Numbered from the stretch's first letter, positions 22,984-31,651 are shown. The stretch is 64,000 nucleotides of DNA from Sorangium cellulosum So0157-2 (GCF_000418325.1 NC_021658.1:10182001-10246000), one strand, 5' to 3'. The notes: generated by a model not told the origin, from the sequence alone. Numbers and translations are program-made.

Positions 22984-23856
22984 TCAGCGACCGCGGTACG
23001 AGCGAGCAGCCGCGCGCTGCGGGAGCGGGCTGCCGCACACGTCGAGCCCTTCCCGCCGCAGCGCGTGGACGATGCCGCTTTGAAGGTTGGCCAGGACGAC
23101 GATGCCCGCGAGGTGGGCGCCCTGGTCGGTCAGCGCGCGGGCGGCCTCCGGGCGGATGCCGACCAGCACCGGGTGGGTGCCGAGGAGGTCGAGCGCGCGC
23201 GCGGTGCGCACGAGCGCGGCGACGGCCTCCGCGTCCATCGACGGCACGCCGGTCACGTCGAGGATCGCGGTGCGCGCCTGGCGGTCCACCACCTCGCGCA
23301 GCAGCGACTCGGTGATCCTGCCCGCCCGCTCGGCATCGAGCTTGCCGATGAGCGGCAGCACCAGGATGTGGTCGTGGACGGGCATGATCGGCGTCGAGAG
23401 CTCGAGGATCACGCGCCGCAGCTCGCGCTCGCGGTTCTGGATGGCGCGCTCGAGCGCGAGCTGCATCTCGTCGCGCTGGACGCCGATCGCGCTGTTCTCG
23501 TGCTCCGCCACCGCGTCCACGAGCAAGGTCAGGTAGTCGTTCACGCGCGCCACCTGCTCCAGCCCTTCGGGCGCGTTATCGGGCAGGCGCGCCAGGACCT
23601 CGCGCAGCAGGGCGCGGCTCAGCCCGAGGAGGGCGCGCAGCCCGAGCCCCTGCTGCCCGAGCTTCTGGCCGAGCGACAGGACGGGCGCCGCGTCGCCGGT
23701 GGCGAGGAAAGAGAACAGCTCGTCCAGGATCTGCTGCGCGACCTGCGACAACCGGAACGGCGGGAGGCCGCTGCGGTTGTGCACGGCGTTGTCCTTGAGC
23801 GCCTTCGCGGCGCTCTTCGCCAGCACCTGGCGCTCCGGGTCGATCCAGATCTGCAT
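22984..23856 (-). CDS. RsbR-like STAS-domain regulator
   Basis: About 290 residues from the ATG at 23856 (MQIWIDPERQVLA); in-frame starts up to 23916 exist. The N-terminal 150 residues are helical with an RsbR_N-like or globin-like pattern. The C-terminal part is a STAS domain: DHILVLPLIGKLDAERAGR, then RTAILDVTGVPSMDAEAVAAL with the Ser at the usual phosphorylation site, and HPVLVGIRPEAARAL. RsbR/stressosome-type proteins pass stress signals by partner switching with Ser kinases. The gene lies 36 bp upstream of the methyltransferase and probably shares its transcript. No kinase of the RsbT type is in the window. Confidence 0.8.
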   Translation of the reverse strand: MQIWIDPERQVLAKSAAKALKDNAVHNRSGLPPFRLSQVAQQILDELFSFLATGDAAPVLSLGQKLGQQGLGLRALLGLSRALLREVLARLPDNAPEGLEQVARVNDYLTLLVDAVAEHENSAIGVQRDEMQLALERAIQNRERELRRVILELSTPIMPVHDHILVLPLIGKLDAERAGRITESLLREVVDRQARTAILDVTGVPSMDAEAVAALVRTARALDLLGTHPVLVGIRPEAARALTDQGAHLAGIVVLANLQSGIVHALRREGLDVCGSPLPQRAAARSYRGR

Positions 23857-24350
23857 AGGAGGTCGACTCCCTTGGCCATGCCGTGTCGTAGGGGTGCTCA
23901 TGGAGTAGGAGGACAAGCCACGTTCGGATCGCGCAAGTCGATCGGCGCGCCAGAGGGGGGTGGAGCTCGGCGCGATGCCACGATCTGCTTGCCAAGCAGA
24001 TGGATGTCGTGGCTTCGCAAGGTGCTCCCCCCCGAGATGCGGCCCCGGGCGCGCGCAGTGTCTCTACATTACCAGTGATCTGGCCCCCTGTGGTCCATCA
24101 CAAACGCAGCCCGCAATGGCGCAATCACCGTACCATGCAGGACACGCACCTCCCGCGTACGAGGACGGATCCGGCGGGAGCGATGGCCGGCGACTCCTCG
24201 TCGTCGAGCCCTCGACGCCCCCCTCGGCGCGTCGACCACCGTCAAGACGCCGGTGTCGTGCGATGGCGCACCCGGTACTATGTTGCCGGCGTGAAGCGTC
24301 CGCGCCGGCCGGATCCGGTGCACCGTCCTGAGCCGGCGGTGCGCGTGCTC
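23857..24350. other. Gap with no clear gene
   Basis: Frames here lack start signals and domain content. Around 24060-24110 the sequence (ATTACCAGTGATCTGGCCCC) resembles the end of an insertion sequence, but no partner end was found. Confidence 0.35.
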
Positions 24351-24902
24351 GAGCGGCTCCGCGCGGAGGTCTTCCCTCCCCGCTGGCCGCCGAGATCGTT
24401 TTGCCCGGCAGCTCGCCCGGCGGGGGTCGTGCTGCGGCAGGATCTTCCCCGCGTCGCAGCGCAGCTTCGCCCGGAGCGCCTCCCGTTGCCGCGACTCGGC
24501 CTGGATCTCCCGGAGACCCGCCGGGGTCACCTCCGGCTCCGCCACCGCCTCGATGGCGTTCCGAAGGGCCTTGTCGGCCATGAGCGATACCCGCTCGAGC
24601 GAGCTCTCGGGCAGGATCTGGCCGGGCGCATCGTCCGACGGCGGTGCCGTGTCGGCCTCCACCGCAGCAGGCTCGACGGGGCGGACCCGCGCCCGCTTCG
24701 GTGCGGGCTTGAGCGGCGTTCGCTCATCGGGGCTCTTCTCGGCCTGCTCCACCTGGCCGGCGCGCGCGTGCTTCCGGTGCCGCTGCAGCGTGAGCCGCGA
24801 GACCCGGTGCTCCGAGGCCAGGTCGAGCAGAGCCTCGTCCGGGTTCGCGGCAGCGAGAGCCGTGGAGTGCGCTGCCTCGATCAAGGACGCCAAGAACGCC
24901 AA
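24069..24902 (-). CDS. Possible helix-turn-helix protein, probably decayed
   Basis: The first 170 codons look protein-like: LLDLASEHRVSRLTLQRHRK is a plausible helix-turn-helix, followed by a Pro/Lys linker and a helix (SSLERVSLMADKALRNAIEA, LREIQAESRQREALRAK). Such small HTH plus helical proteins are seen near mobile or phage genes. The remaining codons to 24069 read like noncoding GC-rich DNA. The only start is a TTG inside the hairpin repeat at 24882-24942, so the true N-terminus is probably lost. Treat as a remnant. Confidence 0.3.
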   Translation of the reverse strand: MAFLASLIEAAHSTALAAANPDEALLDLASEHRVSRLTLQRHRKHARAGQVEQAEKSPDERTPLKPAPKRARVRPVEPAAVEADTAPPSDDAPGQILPESSLERVSLMADKALRNAIEAVAEPEVTPAGLREIQAESRQREALRAKLRCDAGKILPQHDPRRASCRAKRSRRPAGREDLRAEPLEHAHRRLRTVHRIRPARTLHAGNIVPGAPSHDTGVLTVVDAPRGASRARRRGVAGHRSRRIRPRTREVRVLHGTVIAPLRAAFVMDHRGPDHW

Positions 24903-24942
24903 GAAGAGAACAAAATCTTGGCGTCCTTGGCGCCTTGGCGGT
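24882..24942. repeat. CCAAGG-type hairpin repeat
   Basis: Arms CAAGGACGCCAAGAACGCC (left) and GGCGTCCTTGGCGCCTTGG (right) are complementary with about three mismatches across an AT-rich loop (AGAACAAAAT). This resembles the dispersed CCAAG..GCCAAG repeats common in GC-rich genomes (from memory). It borders the decayed HTH gene. Confidence 0.6.
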
Positions 24943-25160
24943 TCGAATTTCTGCTCTTTCGAGCGGTTTCAACCCGTTTGTCGCTCTAGGCCAGCGCAGC
25001 ACGGCACGACGATCGCCGCCATGAATGCCACGAAACACCCCAGCCCGTCCGCCCTCGAGCGCCGCCCCATCGGGGCAGGATACCGGATCGCCCGCCCCAG
25101 CGATCTACTCGCAGCGTGCTTGCTCTTCGCCTCCCACGGACAGCCTCGACGCGCTCGGCG
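24943..25160. other. Short gap before the TA remnants
   Basis: No supported gene or signal seen. Confidence 0.3.
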
Positions 25161-25404
25161 CTACACCCGGTACACCCACCAGATCCGCAGCACCCCCTCC
25201 CGGACGTCACGCGTCAGCCGCACGCGGTACGAACCGACGCGCAGGCGCAACGTCACGGCGTCATCCCTCTGGCAACCGGTAGAAGTCGCCCTCGCCCGCC
25301 CGGGCGAAGCGCTCGACGACCTCATCGATCCTGGCGGCGTCGGTCCACGGGAGACGCTCCAGCGCGACGCGTCCGGGCGGGGTCCAGTCGACGATCCACG
25401 TCAT
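25161..25404 (-). pseudogene. Frameshifted ParE/RelE-like toxin (copy A)
   Basis: Read from the ATG at 25404, this encodes MTWIVDWTPPGRVALERLPW followed by DAARIDEVVERFARAGEGDF and YRLPEG, then a stop caused by one extra base near 25266. One base over, it continues DDAVTLRLRVGSYRVRLTRD and ends RIWWVYRV. It is collinear with the intact toxin at 25783-26025. The start overlaps the antitoxin-like frame by four bases, as in copy B. It is therefore a dead duplicate. Confidence 0.75.
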
Positions 25405-25590
25405 GGAGGACGAGAGGCGGTGCGCCCGCGGGCCCGCATGATCGCCTCGTACTCCGCCAAGGCGCCCTCGGCTTCCGCCCGCCGTCGGATCTCGGCCATC
25501 ACCTCCTCGTGCGGGGTGAAGGGCCCCGCCGCTCCGGCCGCGACCGCGTCGCGCTCGCCGGATCGACGACGCCGGGCATGGAAAATGCGT
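25401..25590 (-). pseudogene. Truncated antitoxin (copy A)
   Basis: The C-terminal half HEEVMAEIRRRAEAEGALAE and YEAIMRARGR is close to that of the intact antitoxin at 26022-26297, but the N-terminal half (MSPRRD to about DEER) is missing and replaced by sequence continuous with an upstream fragment. Only an internal ATG/GTG remains as start. Likely nonfunctional. Confidence 0.6.
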
Positions 25591-25782
25591 ACGGCAGGCC
25601 GGAATGCTCGCGCCTCCGCCGAGCCGCTCCCGCTCCCAGTGCTCCTGCTCGGCGATCGCCTCGTCGGCGGTCCTGGCGCCTTCAACGGAGAGCGCGGCGG
25701 CCTCCGGGTCGTCCAGGTCGAGGCCGAGCAGCAGGGCGCGGTCGCGCGGCGGGACCGAGCGGAGGAGCTCGGCGAGCGGGCG

Positions 25783-26025
25783 TTACACCGAGTACACCCA
25801 CCAGACCCGCATCGTGCCGTCCCATGGGTCGAACGTGGCGCGGACACGGTAGGAGCCGACGGCGAGCCGCACGGTCGTGATGTCGTCTCCAGGAAGCCGG
25901 TAAGCGTCGCCCTCTGCGGTAGTTGCGAAACGCTGGACGGCCGCATCGATGCGCTCACCGTCCTGCCATGGGATCCGCTGAAGCGAGACGGTGCCCTGCG
26001 GCGTCCACTCGACTCGCCAGGTCAT
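25783..26025 (-). CDS. ParE/RelE-superfamily toxin (copy B)
   Basis: 80 residues: MTWRVEWTPQGTVSLQRIPW, DGERIDAAVQRFATTAEGDA, RLPGDDITTVRLAVGSYRVR and a final MRVWWVYSV. The order of two N-terminal helices followed by strands carrying a conserved G-x-Y-R-V-R, and the short length, fit the ParE/RelE fold, whose members poison gyrase or cut ribosome-bound mRNA. The ATG overlaps the antitoxin stop by four bases (ATGA), so production depends on antitoxin translation. Which of the two activities it has cannot be told from the sequence. Confidence 0.75.
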   Translation of the reverse strand: MTWRVEWTPQGTVSLQRIPWQDGERIDAAVQRFATTAEGDAYRLPGDDITTVRLAVGSYRVRATFDPWDGTMRVWWVYSV

Positions 26026-26297
26026 CGAGGACGGGACGGTGCGCGCCCGTGGGCCCGCATGATCTCCTCGTACTCCGCCAAGGCGCCCTCGGCTTCCGCC
26101 CTCCTCCGGATCTCAGCTGTCACCACTTCGCCAGGAATCCCCGGAGCATTCGCGTCAGCCGCCACCGCGGCACGCTCCTCGTCACTGATCTCCTCGTCGT
26201 AACGCGTCGGCGCGCGCAGCACGGCCTGCCAGACCGGGTCGTTCTCGGGGATCACGGGCTTCCTGGCGGGGGCAGCGCTGTCTCGTCGCGGGCTCAT
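26022..26297 (-). CDS. Antitoxin (copy B)
   Basis: 91 residues from the ATG at 26297. The N-terminus (MSPRRDSAAPARKPVIPEND) is disordered and the remainder helical and acidic (ISDEERAAVAADA, EVVTAEIRRRAEAEGALAEY), ending in a basic tail. The antitoxin assignment rests on size, the four-base overlap with the ParE/RelE-like toxin and the same arrangement in the duplicate. A DNA-binding fold is not obvious; no clear Shine-Dalgarno sequence precedes the start. Confidence 0.65.
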   Translation of the reverse strand: MSPRRDSAAPARKPVIPENDPVWQAVLRAPTRYDEEISDEERAAVAADANAPGIPGEVVTAEIRRRAEAEGALAEYEEIMRAHGRAPSRPR

Positions 26298-26626
26298 GTC
26301 CGGGAGGATACTACGGGCCCCTCGCCAGATCGACGGCGCCGGACATGGAAAATGCGCACGGCAGGCCGGAATGCTCCGCCTCGGCCGAGATGCTCCCGCT
26401 CCCAGCGCTCCTGCTCCGCCATGGCGGGTCACCGGTGCGGACGCCCTCGACGAAGCGCTTCGCGGCCTCGCGGTCGTCCAAATCCGTGCCGAGCCGGAGC
26501 GGTACGGCGCGACCGCGCGGCGGGACCGAGCGGAGGATCTCGGCAGCGGAGCAAGGGCGGGGCACGTGCGCGAGCCTGCCACGCCGAGCGGACCTCCCAC
26601 CCGGATCCAATCGGCTGTGATTCCCG

Positions 26627-27211
26627 CTAAATCCGCCCGTAATACTCCGGCTCATTGCCGGGCTTCCACTTGATGTTGCACCCGATGCTCGGGCGCTGAT
26701 CCGAGGGGACGGGCGCCGACGCGATCACCGCGTCGATGGCGGCGCGGAGGTCGCGACCGGTCACCGGGACGTCGTTGCCAGGGCGGCTGTCGTCGAGCTG
26801 ACCGCGGTAGACCAGCCGGCGATCCGGGCCGAAGAGGTAGATATCCGGCGTGCAGGCAGCCCGATAGGCCTTGGCCACCTGCTGCGCCTCGTCGAGGAGG
26901 TACGGGAACGTATATCCGAACTCGCGCGCCTCCCTCGCCATCGCCTCGGCGTTGTCCGCCGGATAGGCGACGATGTCGTTCGGGTTGATGGCCACGATGG
27001 CCACGTCCTCGGGGCGATAGTCGCGCCGCAGCCGGGCGAGCTCGTGACGGACGTGCTTGACGAACGGACAATGGTTGCAGATGAACATCACGAGGAGCGC
27101 CCGCTCCCTGGTGAAGTCCGACAACGCCACCTGCTTTCCGTTGAAATCCGGCAGCCGGAAGTCGGGCGCCGGAGTGCCGAGCTCAAGCATCGTGGACGGG
27201 GTGCGTGCCAT
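26627..27211 (-). CDS. Thioredoxin-fold redoxin (AhpC/TSA-type)
   Basis: 194 residues from the ATG at 27211, with GGAG eight bases upstream. The motif set LELGTPAPDFRLPDFNGKQV, LLVMFICNHCPFVKH (Cys45 and Cys48 in a C-x2-C site), AINPNDIVAYP, FPYLLDEAQQVAKAY, CTPDIYLFGPDRRLVYRG and a conserved tail (IGCNIKWKPGNEPEYYG) marks a well-conserved thioredoxin-like redoxin family related to AhpC/TSA. No signal peptide, so probably cytosolic. It likely reduces or transfers disulfides, or peroxides; its partner is unknown. The gene is transcribed alone, divergent from the acetyltransferase gene. Confidence 0.88.
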   Translation of the reverse strand: MARTPSTMLELGTPAPDFRLPDFNGKQVALSDFTRERALLVMFICNHCPFVKHVRHELARLRRDYRPEDVAIVAINPNDIVAYPADNAEAMAREAREFGYTFPYLLDEAQQVAKAYRAACTPDIYLFGPDRRLVYRGQLDDSRPGNDVPVTGRDLRAAIDAVIASAPVPSDQRPSIGCNIKWKPGNEPEYYGRI

Positions 27212-27615
27212 GGCAGAAATCTCCTCTCGCTGTGACGGCGCGCACCATACCACGCGGCGAGACGGCCGCGCTCGCCCCGCGCGCGACGCGGCGACCCCGC
27301 CCGCGACCGCCGCTGCGACCCGGCGCGCGCCGCCGGCCCGCCCGAGGTCGCCGGCCATCGCTCCGCTCGGCCGCGCCGCCATCGCTCCGCTCGCCCCGCC
27401 CGCGCCGGCTCCCCCGCCGGGCCGCGCGACCAGGACCGCCCGGCAGCCGGCGCGCGACAGGCCGAGGCAGGCGCCGCCGGCGCCACGAACCCCGAACAGC
27501 CGGGCACGCCGGACAGGCACGTACAGAGCAACGCCCTCGTCATGCCGCTGACGGACAACGCACGATGGAGAGACGCCGTCATGGCTCACCGTGCCACGCG
27601 CACTACATTCATCGC
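27212..27615. other. Divergent intergenic region
   Basis: 400 bp of GC-rich sequence with a short repeated block (GCCATCGCTCCGCTCG, twice near 27355-27395). No supported gene; promoters for both neighbours must be here. Confidence 0.4.
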
Positions 27616-28701
27616 ATGCGGCTCCAATCGCTGGACATCTTCCGCGGAATGACCATCGTCGCGATGCTCCTGGTCAATTTCCAGGACAGCTTCCCGGCCA
27701 TCTATCCGCCCCTCGCCCACTCGTATTGGGATGGCTGCACACTCGCAGACACCATATTTCCCTGCTTCCTCTTCATCGTCGGCGTGACCCTGCACATCTC
27801 CATGTCCGGGCGCCGCGCGCGCGGCGCGACCGACCGCGAGCTCGCCCTCCAGATCGTCCGGCGCGGCGCGATCTTCGTCCTGCTCGGGCTGTTCCTGTCG
27901 GCGTTCCCGTTCTTTCCCGAGGAGCGCCTGACGGCGCTGCGCATCCCGGGCGTCCTCCAGCGCATCGGCGCCGCGTACGTGCTCGCGGCGCTCCTCTGCC
28001 TCAAGACCACCGCCCGGCAGCAGGCGGGCATCATCGCCGCGGCCCTGATCGGCTACTGGCTCGTCCTCCGGCTCTATCCGCTCGACGATCCCCACCAGAC
28101 GCTGGCGGCCCGGGTGGACCGGTATCTCCTCGGAGGCCACATCGCGCGCAAAGGCTGGGACGCGATGGGCGTCCTCCCCACCCTCCCCGCGGCGATGACG
28201 GTGATGCTGGGGAGCCTCGGCGGCCGCTGGCTCACCGCGCCCGCCGGGCTCCGCGCGCGCGTCGCCGGGCTCCTCGCCGCCGGCGCCGCGGGGATCGCGC
28301 TCGGCGCCGCCTGGGAGCCGTGGTTCGCGTGGAACCGCAGCCTGTACTCGAGCTCGTTCGCGCTGTTCACCGCCGGCGTGGCCGCGGTCGTCCTCGCCGC
28401 CTGCGTGTGGATCGTGGACCTGAAGGGATGGCGGCGCTGGGGCGCTCCGTTCCTGATCTTCGGCGCGAACCCCATCGCGGCTTACGTGGGCTCGACCATG
28501 ATGGGACACCTGCTCTATCACGTGAGCAGGACCGGAGACGACGGCGCGAGGACGAGCGCGCTACAGCTCCTTTACACGCGCCTCTTCGCGTCGTGGCTCT
28601 CGCCGCTGAACGCCTCCCTCGCCTTCGCGCTCGCGGCCGTCGCCCTCTGGCTCGTGCTCCTCTACCCCCTCCACCGCCGGGGCATCTTCCTCAAGGTCTG
28701 A
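27616..28701 (+). CDS. HGSNAT-like multi-pass membrane acetyltransferase
   Basis: 361 residues from the ATG at 27616. The N-terminus MRLQSLDIFRGMTIVAMLLV, with NFQDS, DTIFPCFLFIVGVTLHIS, LRIPGVLQRIGAAYVLAALL and the later PTLPAAMTVMLGSLGGRWL, GAPFLIFGANPIAAYVGS, matches bacterial proteins related to heparan-alpha-glucosaminide N-acetyltransferase (DUF5009/YeiB neighbourhood). About ten membrane helices are visible. The animal enzyme moves acetyl groups from acetyl-CoA across the membrane to a terminal amino sugar; bacterial members probably acetylate envelope sugars. The substrate here is unknown and no glycan genes are adjacent. Confidence 0.88.
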   Translation: MRLQSLDIFRGMTIVAMLLVNFQDSFPAIYPPLAHSYWDGCTLADTIFPCFLFIVGVTLHISMSGRRARGATDRELALQIVRRGAIFVLLGLFLSAFPFFPEERLTALRIPGVLQRIGAAYVLAALLCLKTTARQQAGIIAAALIGYWLVLRLYPLDDPHQTLAARVDRYLLGGHIARKGWDAMGVLPTLPAAMTVMLGSLGGRWLTAPAGLRARVAGLLAAGAAGIALGAAWEPWFAWNRSLYSSSFALFTAGVAAVVLAACVWIVDLKGWRRWGAPFLIFGANPIAAYVGSTMMGHLLYHVSRTGDDGARTSALQLLYTRLFASWLSPLNASLAFALAAVALWLVLLYPLHRRGIFLKV

Positions 28702-28731
28702 GGCGCGCTCGAGGTCTGACGCGCGCCCCGG

Positions 28732-29973
28732 TCACCTCGGGAAGTGGCGCTCGATCATCGAGAAGAACGCCGCCCCGCCCGGCTCGCCGCCGATGCTCCA
28801 GTACGTCACCCCGCCGAGCCCGCCCCGCCTGGCGGCGGCGACCTTCTCCTCGAGCGACGCGAGGTCCTCGAAGAACAGGCGCTCTCCGCTCGCGAGGACC
28901 TGGTTCGGCGCCCTCCCCGCCGCGAACCGCGCGGCCCCGTCCTCCGGGCACCGGCGCATGTGGTCGGTGCTCGTGTCGTAGCCGTCGCCGCCCGCGAGCT
29001 CCAGGCACTTGCCGAGCGGCTCGCACCCCACCACGGCGCCCTCGCCCTCCGGCGACTCCGGCCCGAGCAGGCCGTAGTTCGGCAGGCCGAGGATGAACTT
29101 CTCGCGGCGCGCGCCGCCGTCGAGGCCCCCGATGTACGCGACCGTCCGCTCCACCCACCCGAGCGGCGCGACCGGGCCCACGTGGGCGCCGCCGCCAAAG
29201 TGGTAGTCGTAGCTCATCACGTGCACGTGATCCGCCGAGGCGCTCAGCGCCTCGTAGTCGAACACGCCCGTCGCGGAGGCGACCGCCGGGACCGCGAGCG
29301 AGAGCGTCTTTTCGGCCGCGTGGAGCGCGCGCGAGAGCTCGTCGATGAACGCCGAGAACGAAGCCCGCTCGGCCTCCACGGTCTCGCCCGGCCCGAGCAC
29401 GGACGCGAGGTGCTCGTAGTCGATGTCGAGCCCGTCGTAGCCGTTCTCCACCGCGAGGGCCACGAGGCCCGCCACGTGCTGCGCCCGGAGCGCGGGATCG
29501 TGGATCATCGCGTGCACCGCGACGACGTCCGGCCGGTCGACCGCGGCGACGAGCGGGACGAGCCGGGTCCGCCCGCCGCCGGGCGTCGTGCGGTCGAGGA
29601 CGCGCCGGTCGTGAAAGCCCGCGAACGGCGCCGACCGGCCGCGCGGGTGGTTCTCGAACGTGGTCGGCGAGGCGACGCGCCACCACTTCGGGTGGACGGC
29701 GTCGAACGCCTCGGCGCGGGCCGCGAAGGTGTCGTAGCCGAGGTCCGTCGACGCGGGATCGCCGAGGAACTCGTGCAGCCAGCCGCAGAAGCGGTGATCG
29801 CCCGCCGCGCCCTCGCGCGGCGCCGCGTCGCGCGGCGCGTCGGGCGTCCCCGGCGCGTCCGGCGCGGCGCTCCCGACCTCGACGACGAGCGGCGTGCGCT
29901 CCACCCCGCCGCCGCACGAGGCGGCGGCAGCGGCGGAGCAGGCGAGCGGCAGGATCCGGAGGAGCAGCTTCAT
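28732..29973 (-). CDS. GH18 glycoside-hydrolase-family lipoprotein
   Basis: 413 residues with a lipoprotein signal (LLLRILPLACSAAAAASC) and a short Pro/Asp spacer. The catalytic motif of family 18 is complete: NGYDGLDIDYEHLAS (D-x-x-D-x-D-x-E). Supporting blocks are LVPLVAAVDRP, TLSLAVPAVASATG, HVHVMSYDYHFGGG, FILGLPNYGLLG and the terminal GGVTYWSIGGEPGGA. GH18 includes chitinases and spore-cortex or peptidoglycan-active N-acetylglucosaminidases (YaaH type). The anchored form suggests action at the cell surface, for example on prey or self cell wall. Adjacent genes do not narrow the substrate. Confidence 0.9.
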   Translation of the reverse strand: MKLLLRILPLACSAAAAASCGGGVERTPLVVEVGSAAPDAPGTPDAPRDAAPREGAAGDHRFCGWLHEFLGDPASTDLGYDTFAARAEAFDAVHPKWWRVASPTTFENHPRGRSAPFAGFHDRRVLDRTTPGGGRTRLVPLVAAVDRPDVVAVHAMIHDPALRAQHVAGLVALAVENGYDGLDIDYEHLASVLGPGETVEAERASFSAFIDELSRALHAAEKTLSLAVPAVASATGVFDYEALSASADHVHVMSYDYHFGGGAHVGPVAPLGWVERTVAYIGGLDGGARREKFILGLPNYGLLGPESPEGEGAVVGCEPLGKCLELAGGDGYDTSTDHMRRCPEDGAARFAAGRAPNQVLASGERLFFEDLASLEEKVAAARRGGLGGVTYWSIGGEPGGAAFFSMIERHFPR

Positions 29974-30424
29974 GGCGGCCGCCCCTCTAGCAGCCCGCTG
30001 CCCGAGCGACAGCCGGGATCGCGCGGTTCCGCGGGGCGCCTCACGATGTGCCCGCGATGCGCCGTTTGGCCCTCCACCGCATCCGTGGACACCCCCGACG
30101 GCACCAGGAGGCAGGGATGGAATGGAGAACGAGGAGGGCGTTCACGCCCGAGGCCGCTGCTCGATGCGCTGGTATCCCGGGAGTTCCGAGAGATCGAGCC
30201 GAGGGAACGCGGTGTGCCGCAAGCTTGAGCTTTTGGAACACCGCCGCTGGGAACCGCTCCATTATCAGCTCTGTGCCTTAGCCATGCCCGTCTTCGGCCT
30301 GCTCATCTGGCGTATGGACATCGCTCGATGGCGAGGCTCAACACCGACAACGCCGGGTTGCCGACGGCGCACGGGCTCGGCGGTCGGCAAGGACGGGAAG
30401 AATGACCGAAAGCCATCAGCCAGG
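29974..30424. other. Gap without a supported gene
   Basis: 450 bp of lower-quality open frames; nothing recognisable. It may include the decayed edge of the rhs locus. Confidence 0.35.
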
Positions 30425-30760
30425 TCAGGCGGGCGAACGGAAGTCCTCGGGAAGCTCCCAGACCATGATCAGCTCCACGGGCGCTTCCCCTAGGACGCGG
30501 AAGTGGTAAGTCCCTTCCGGAAGAGTGGCGAATTGTCCCTCACGGATCTCGATCGCCTCCTGAGAGCCGAATCTGAAGGAGCAAGTCCCATGAAGGACGT
30601 AGCAGATGCCAGCGCGCATGACGCCATCGTCATCCTCGCCTGCTGCATGGGTGCTGCGGCTAATTCGGAAATTTCCCGAAGGCCGGTGTAGCATTCGAAC
30701 CTTGGCGTCCGACATTTCGCCGAGCGTTGCCACATTCCAATCTCGCACTAGAACGTCCAT
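30425..30760 (-). CDS. Cupin-fold protein next to the rhs toxin tip
   Basis: 111 residues from the ATG at 30760 (GGGAGCCC upstream). MDVLVRDWNVATLGEMSDAK leads to a small beta-barrel: VMRAGICYVLHGTCSFRFG, AIEIREGQFATLPEGTYHFR, VLGEAPVELIMVWELP. The pattern E-x-R-E-G-Q-x-x-x-L-P-E-G is a cupin second motif, while the first motif lacks the usual His pair, so metal binding is uncertain. It starts 7 bp after the stop of the toxin-like rhs end on the same strand, the place where Rhs immunity genes sit. An immunity role is inference; an ordinary cupin of unrelated role is the alternative. Confidence 0.65.
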   Translation of the reverse strand: MDVLVRDWNVATLGEMSDAKVRMLHRPSGNFRISRSTHAAGEDDDGVMRAGICYVLHGTCSFRFGSQEAIEIREGQFATLPEGTYHFRVLGEAPVELIMVWELPEDFRSPA

Positions 30761-30767
30761 GGGCTCC

Positions 30768-31635
30768 CTATTGCTGTGGAAACGTGATGCCGTGGCGTGC
30801 GAACGCCTCCCTACCGACCTGAACACTCTCGGCCGTCGGCCTGAAGTGGCCGCTGAACCTCGAAATTCTCATTCCTACAAACTTTACACCAACCCCAGCG
30901 ACCTCTGCTTGTCCCGCCGCAAGCACCGGCTTCCCACCTGACAACACCGCGTGAGAAATCTCGACTCCCTTCACGGTGTGCGGGGAGATAACCAGTTCAC
31001 CTGACTCGGTGACAACCCACTTGATGGTGCCCTCGTTCACGGCTGCCTCGAAAGCGGGCGTCCCAGGACGAATCGGCTTCGCGCCCACCTTGGCTGCTTC
31101 AGCCAACTCTCCCGCGAGCCTCTCCGGGAGCTGATTCGGAAACGGTGCTTTCGGTCCTGCTTCAGGCGCCGCTGCTCCTCCGGCGGGTTTAGGAGGACCG
31201 GCCCCCTTGCCGCCGGTGCTGAGGGCTGTAGTGGCACCACCAAGGGCTTTGAGCCCTGGCGCGCCACCAGCGGTAGCGAGAGCCCCGAGCTGTTGCGCCT
31301 CCGGTACACCTCGTAGCCGCCGAGGTAGATGCGCTCATCCACGAGGCCGCTGTGCTCCCAGACCTTGCGCACGCGCTGCCCCGCAGCATCGTAGTCGTAG
31401 TAGACGATCCCGCCGCCGTCGAACTCCGTGCTCCGCAGCTGGTCGTTCTCGTCCCAGGTCAGCTCCTCGATGTGCGGCATCGACGTCATGTTGCCGTGCG
31501 CGTCATGCGCATAGGTTCTGAACGGCCCGTGCTCCGGATCCCCTGTCGTGCTCGTCAGCCGGTTGGTCGCCGTCTCGTACGCATACCACCGCGTCCAGCT
31601 CCCCGTACCCGCCTGGTGCACCATCCTCAGCAGCT
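30768..31635 (-). pseudogene. Decayed Rhs end with toxin-like tip 2
   Basis: From 31635 down, the minus strand is Rhs core (MVHQAGTGSWTRWYAYETAT, HAHGNMTSMPHIEELTW, YEVYRRRNSSGL), very like the main toxin gene. Near 31290 it jumps to another reading frame, skipping the usual hyperconserved DPxG region, and continues as EAQQLGALATAGGAPGLKAL, a Pro/Ala linker, then KWVVTESGELVISPHTVKGV and ISRFSGHFRPTAESVQVGRE ending GITFPQQ. The SGHxxP-x-x-x-S motif with a following helix is common at the ends of polymorphic toxins. A deletion therefore joined an rhs core to a toxin tip out of frame. Confidence 0.7.
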
Positions 31636-31651
31636 TGACACGTTCATAGGT
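31636..31651. repeat. Scar identical to the IS110 right end
   Basis: TTGACACGTTCATAGG interrupts the rhs core and is identical to the last 16 bases of the IS110-type element at 40666-40681. At both places it is followed by TA(G/C)ACGTAC. It replaces 16 bases of rhs found in the main copy. Confidence 0.8.

Larger units (their letters stand above)
25161..26560. repeat. Tandem duplication of a TA cassette
   Basis: Two consecutive units (about 25161-25782 and 25783-26560) share the order toxin, antitoxin, then a fragment encoding on the minus strand LLRSVPPRDRALLLGLDLDD (copy A) or ILRSVPPRGRAVPLRL (copy B) and a common block GGCAGGCCGGAATGCTC. The upstream fragment is broken in both units. Divergence is substantial, so the duplication is not recent. 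Confidence 0.75.

Noticed and set aside
30000..30424. Small plus-strand protein around 30050-30490
   Set aside because: No ribosome site, codon pattern or domain; overlaps the cupin gene on the other strand.
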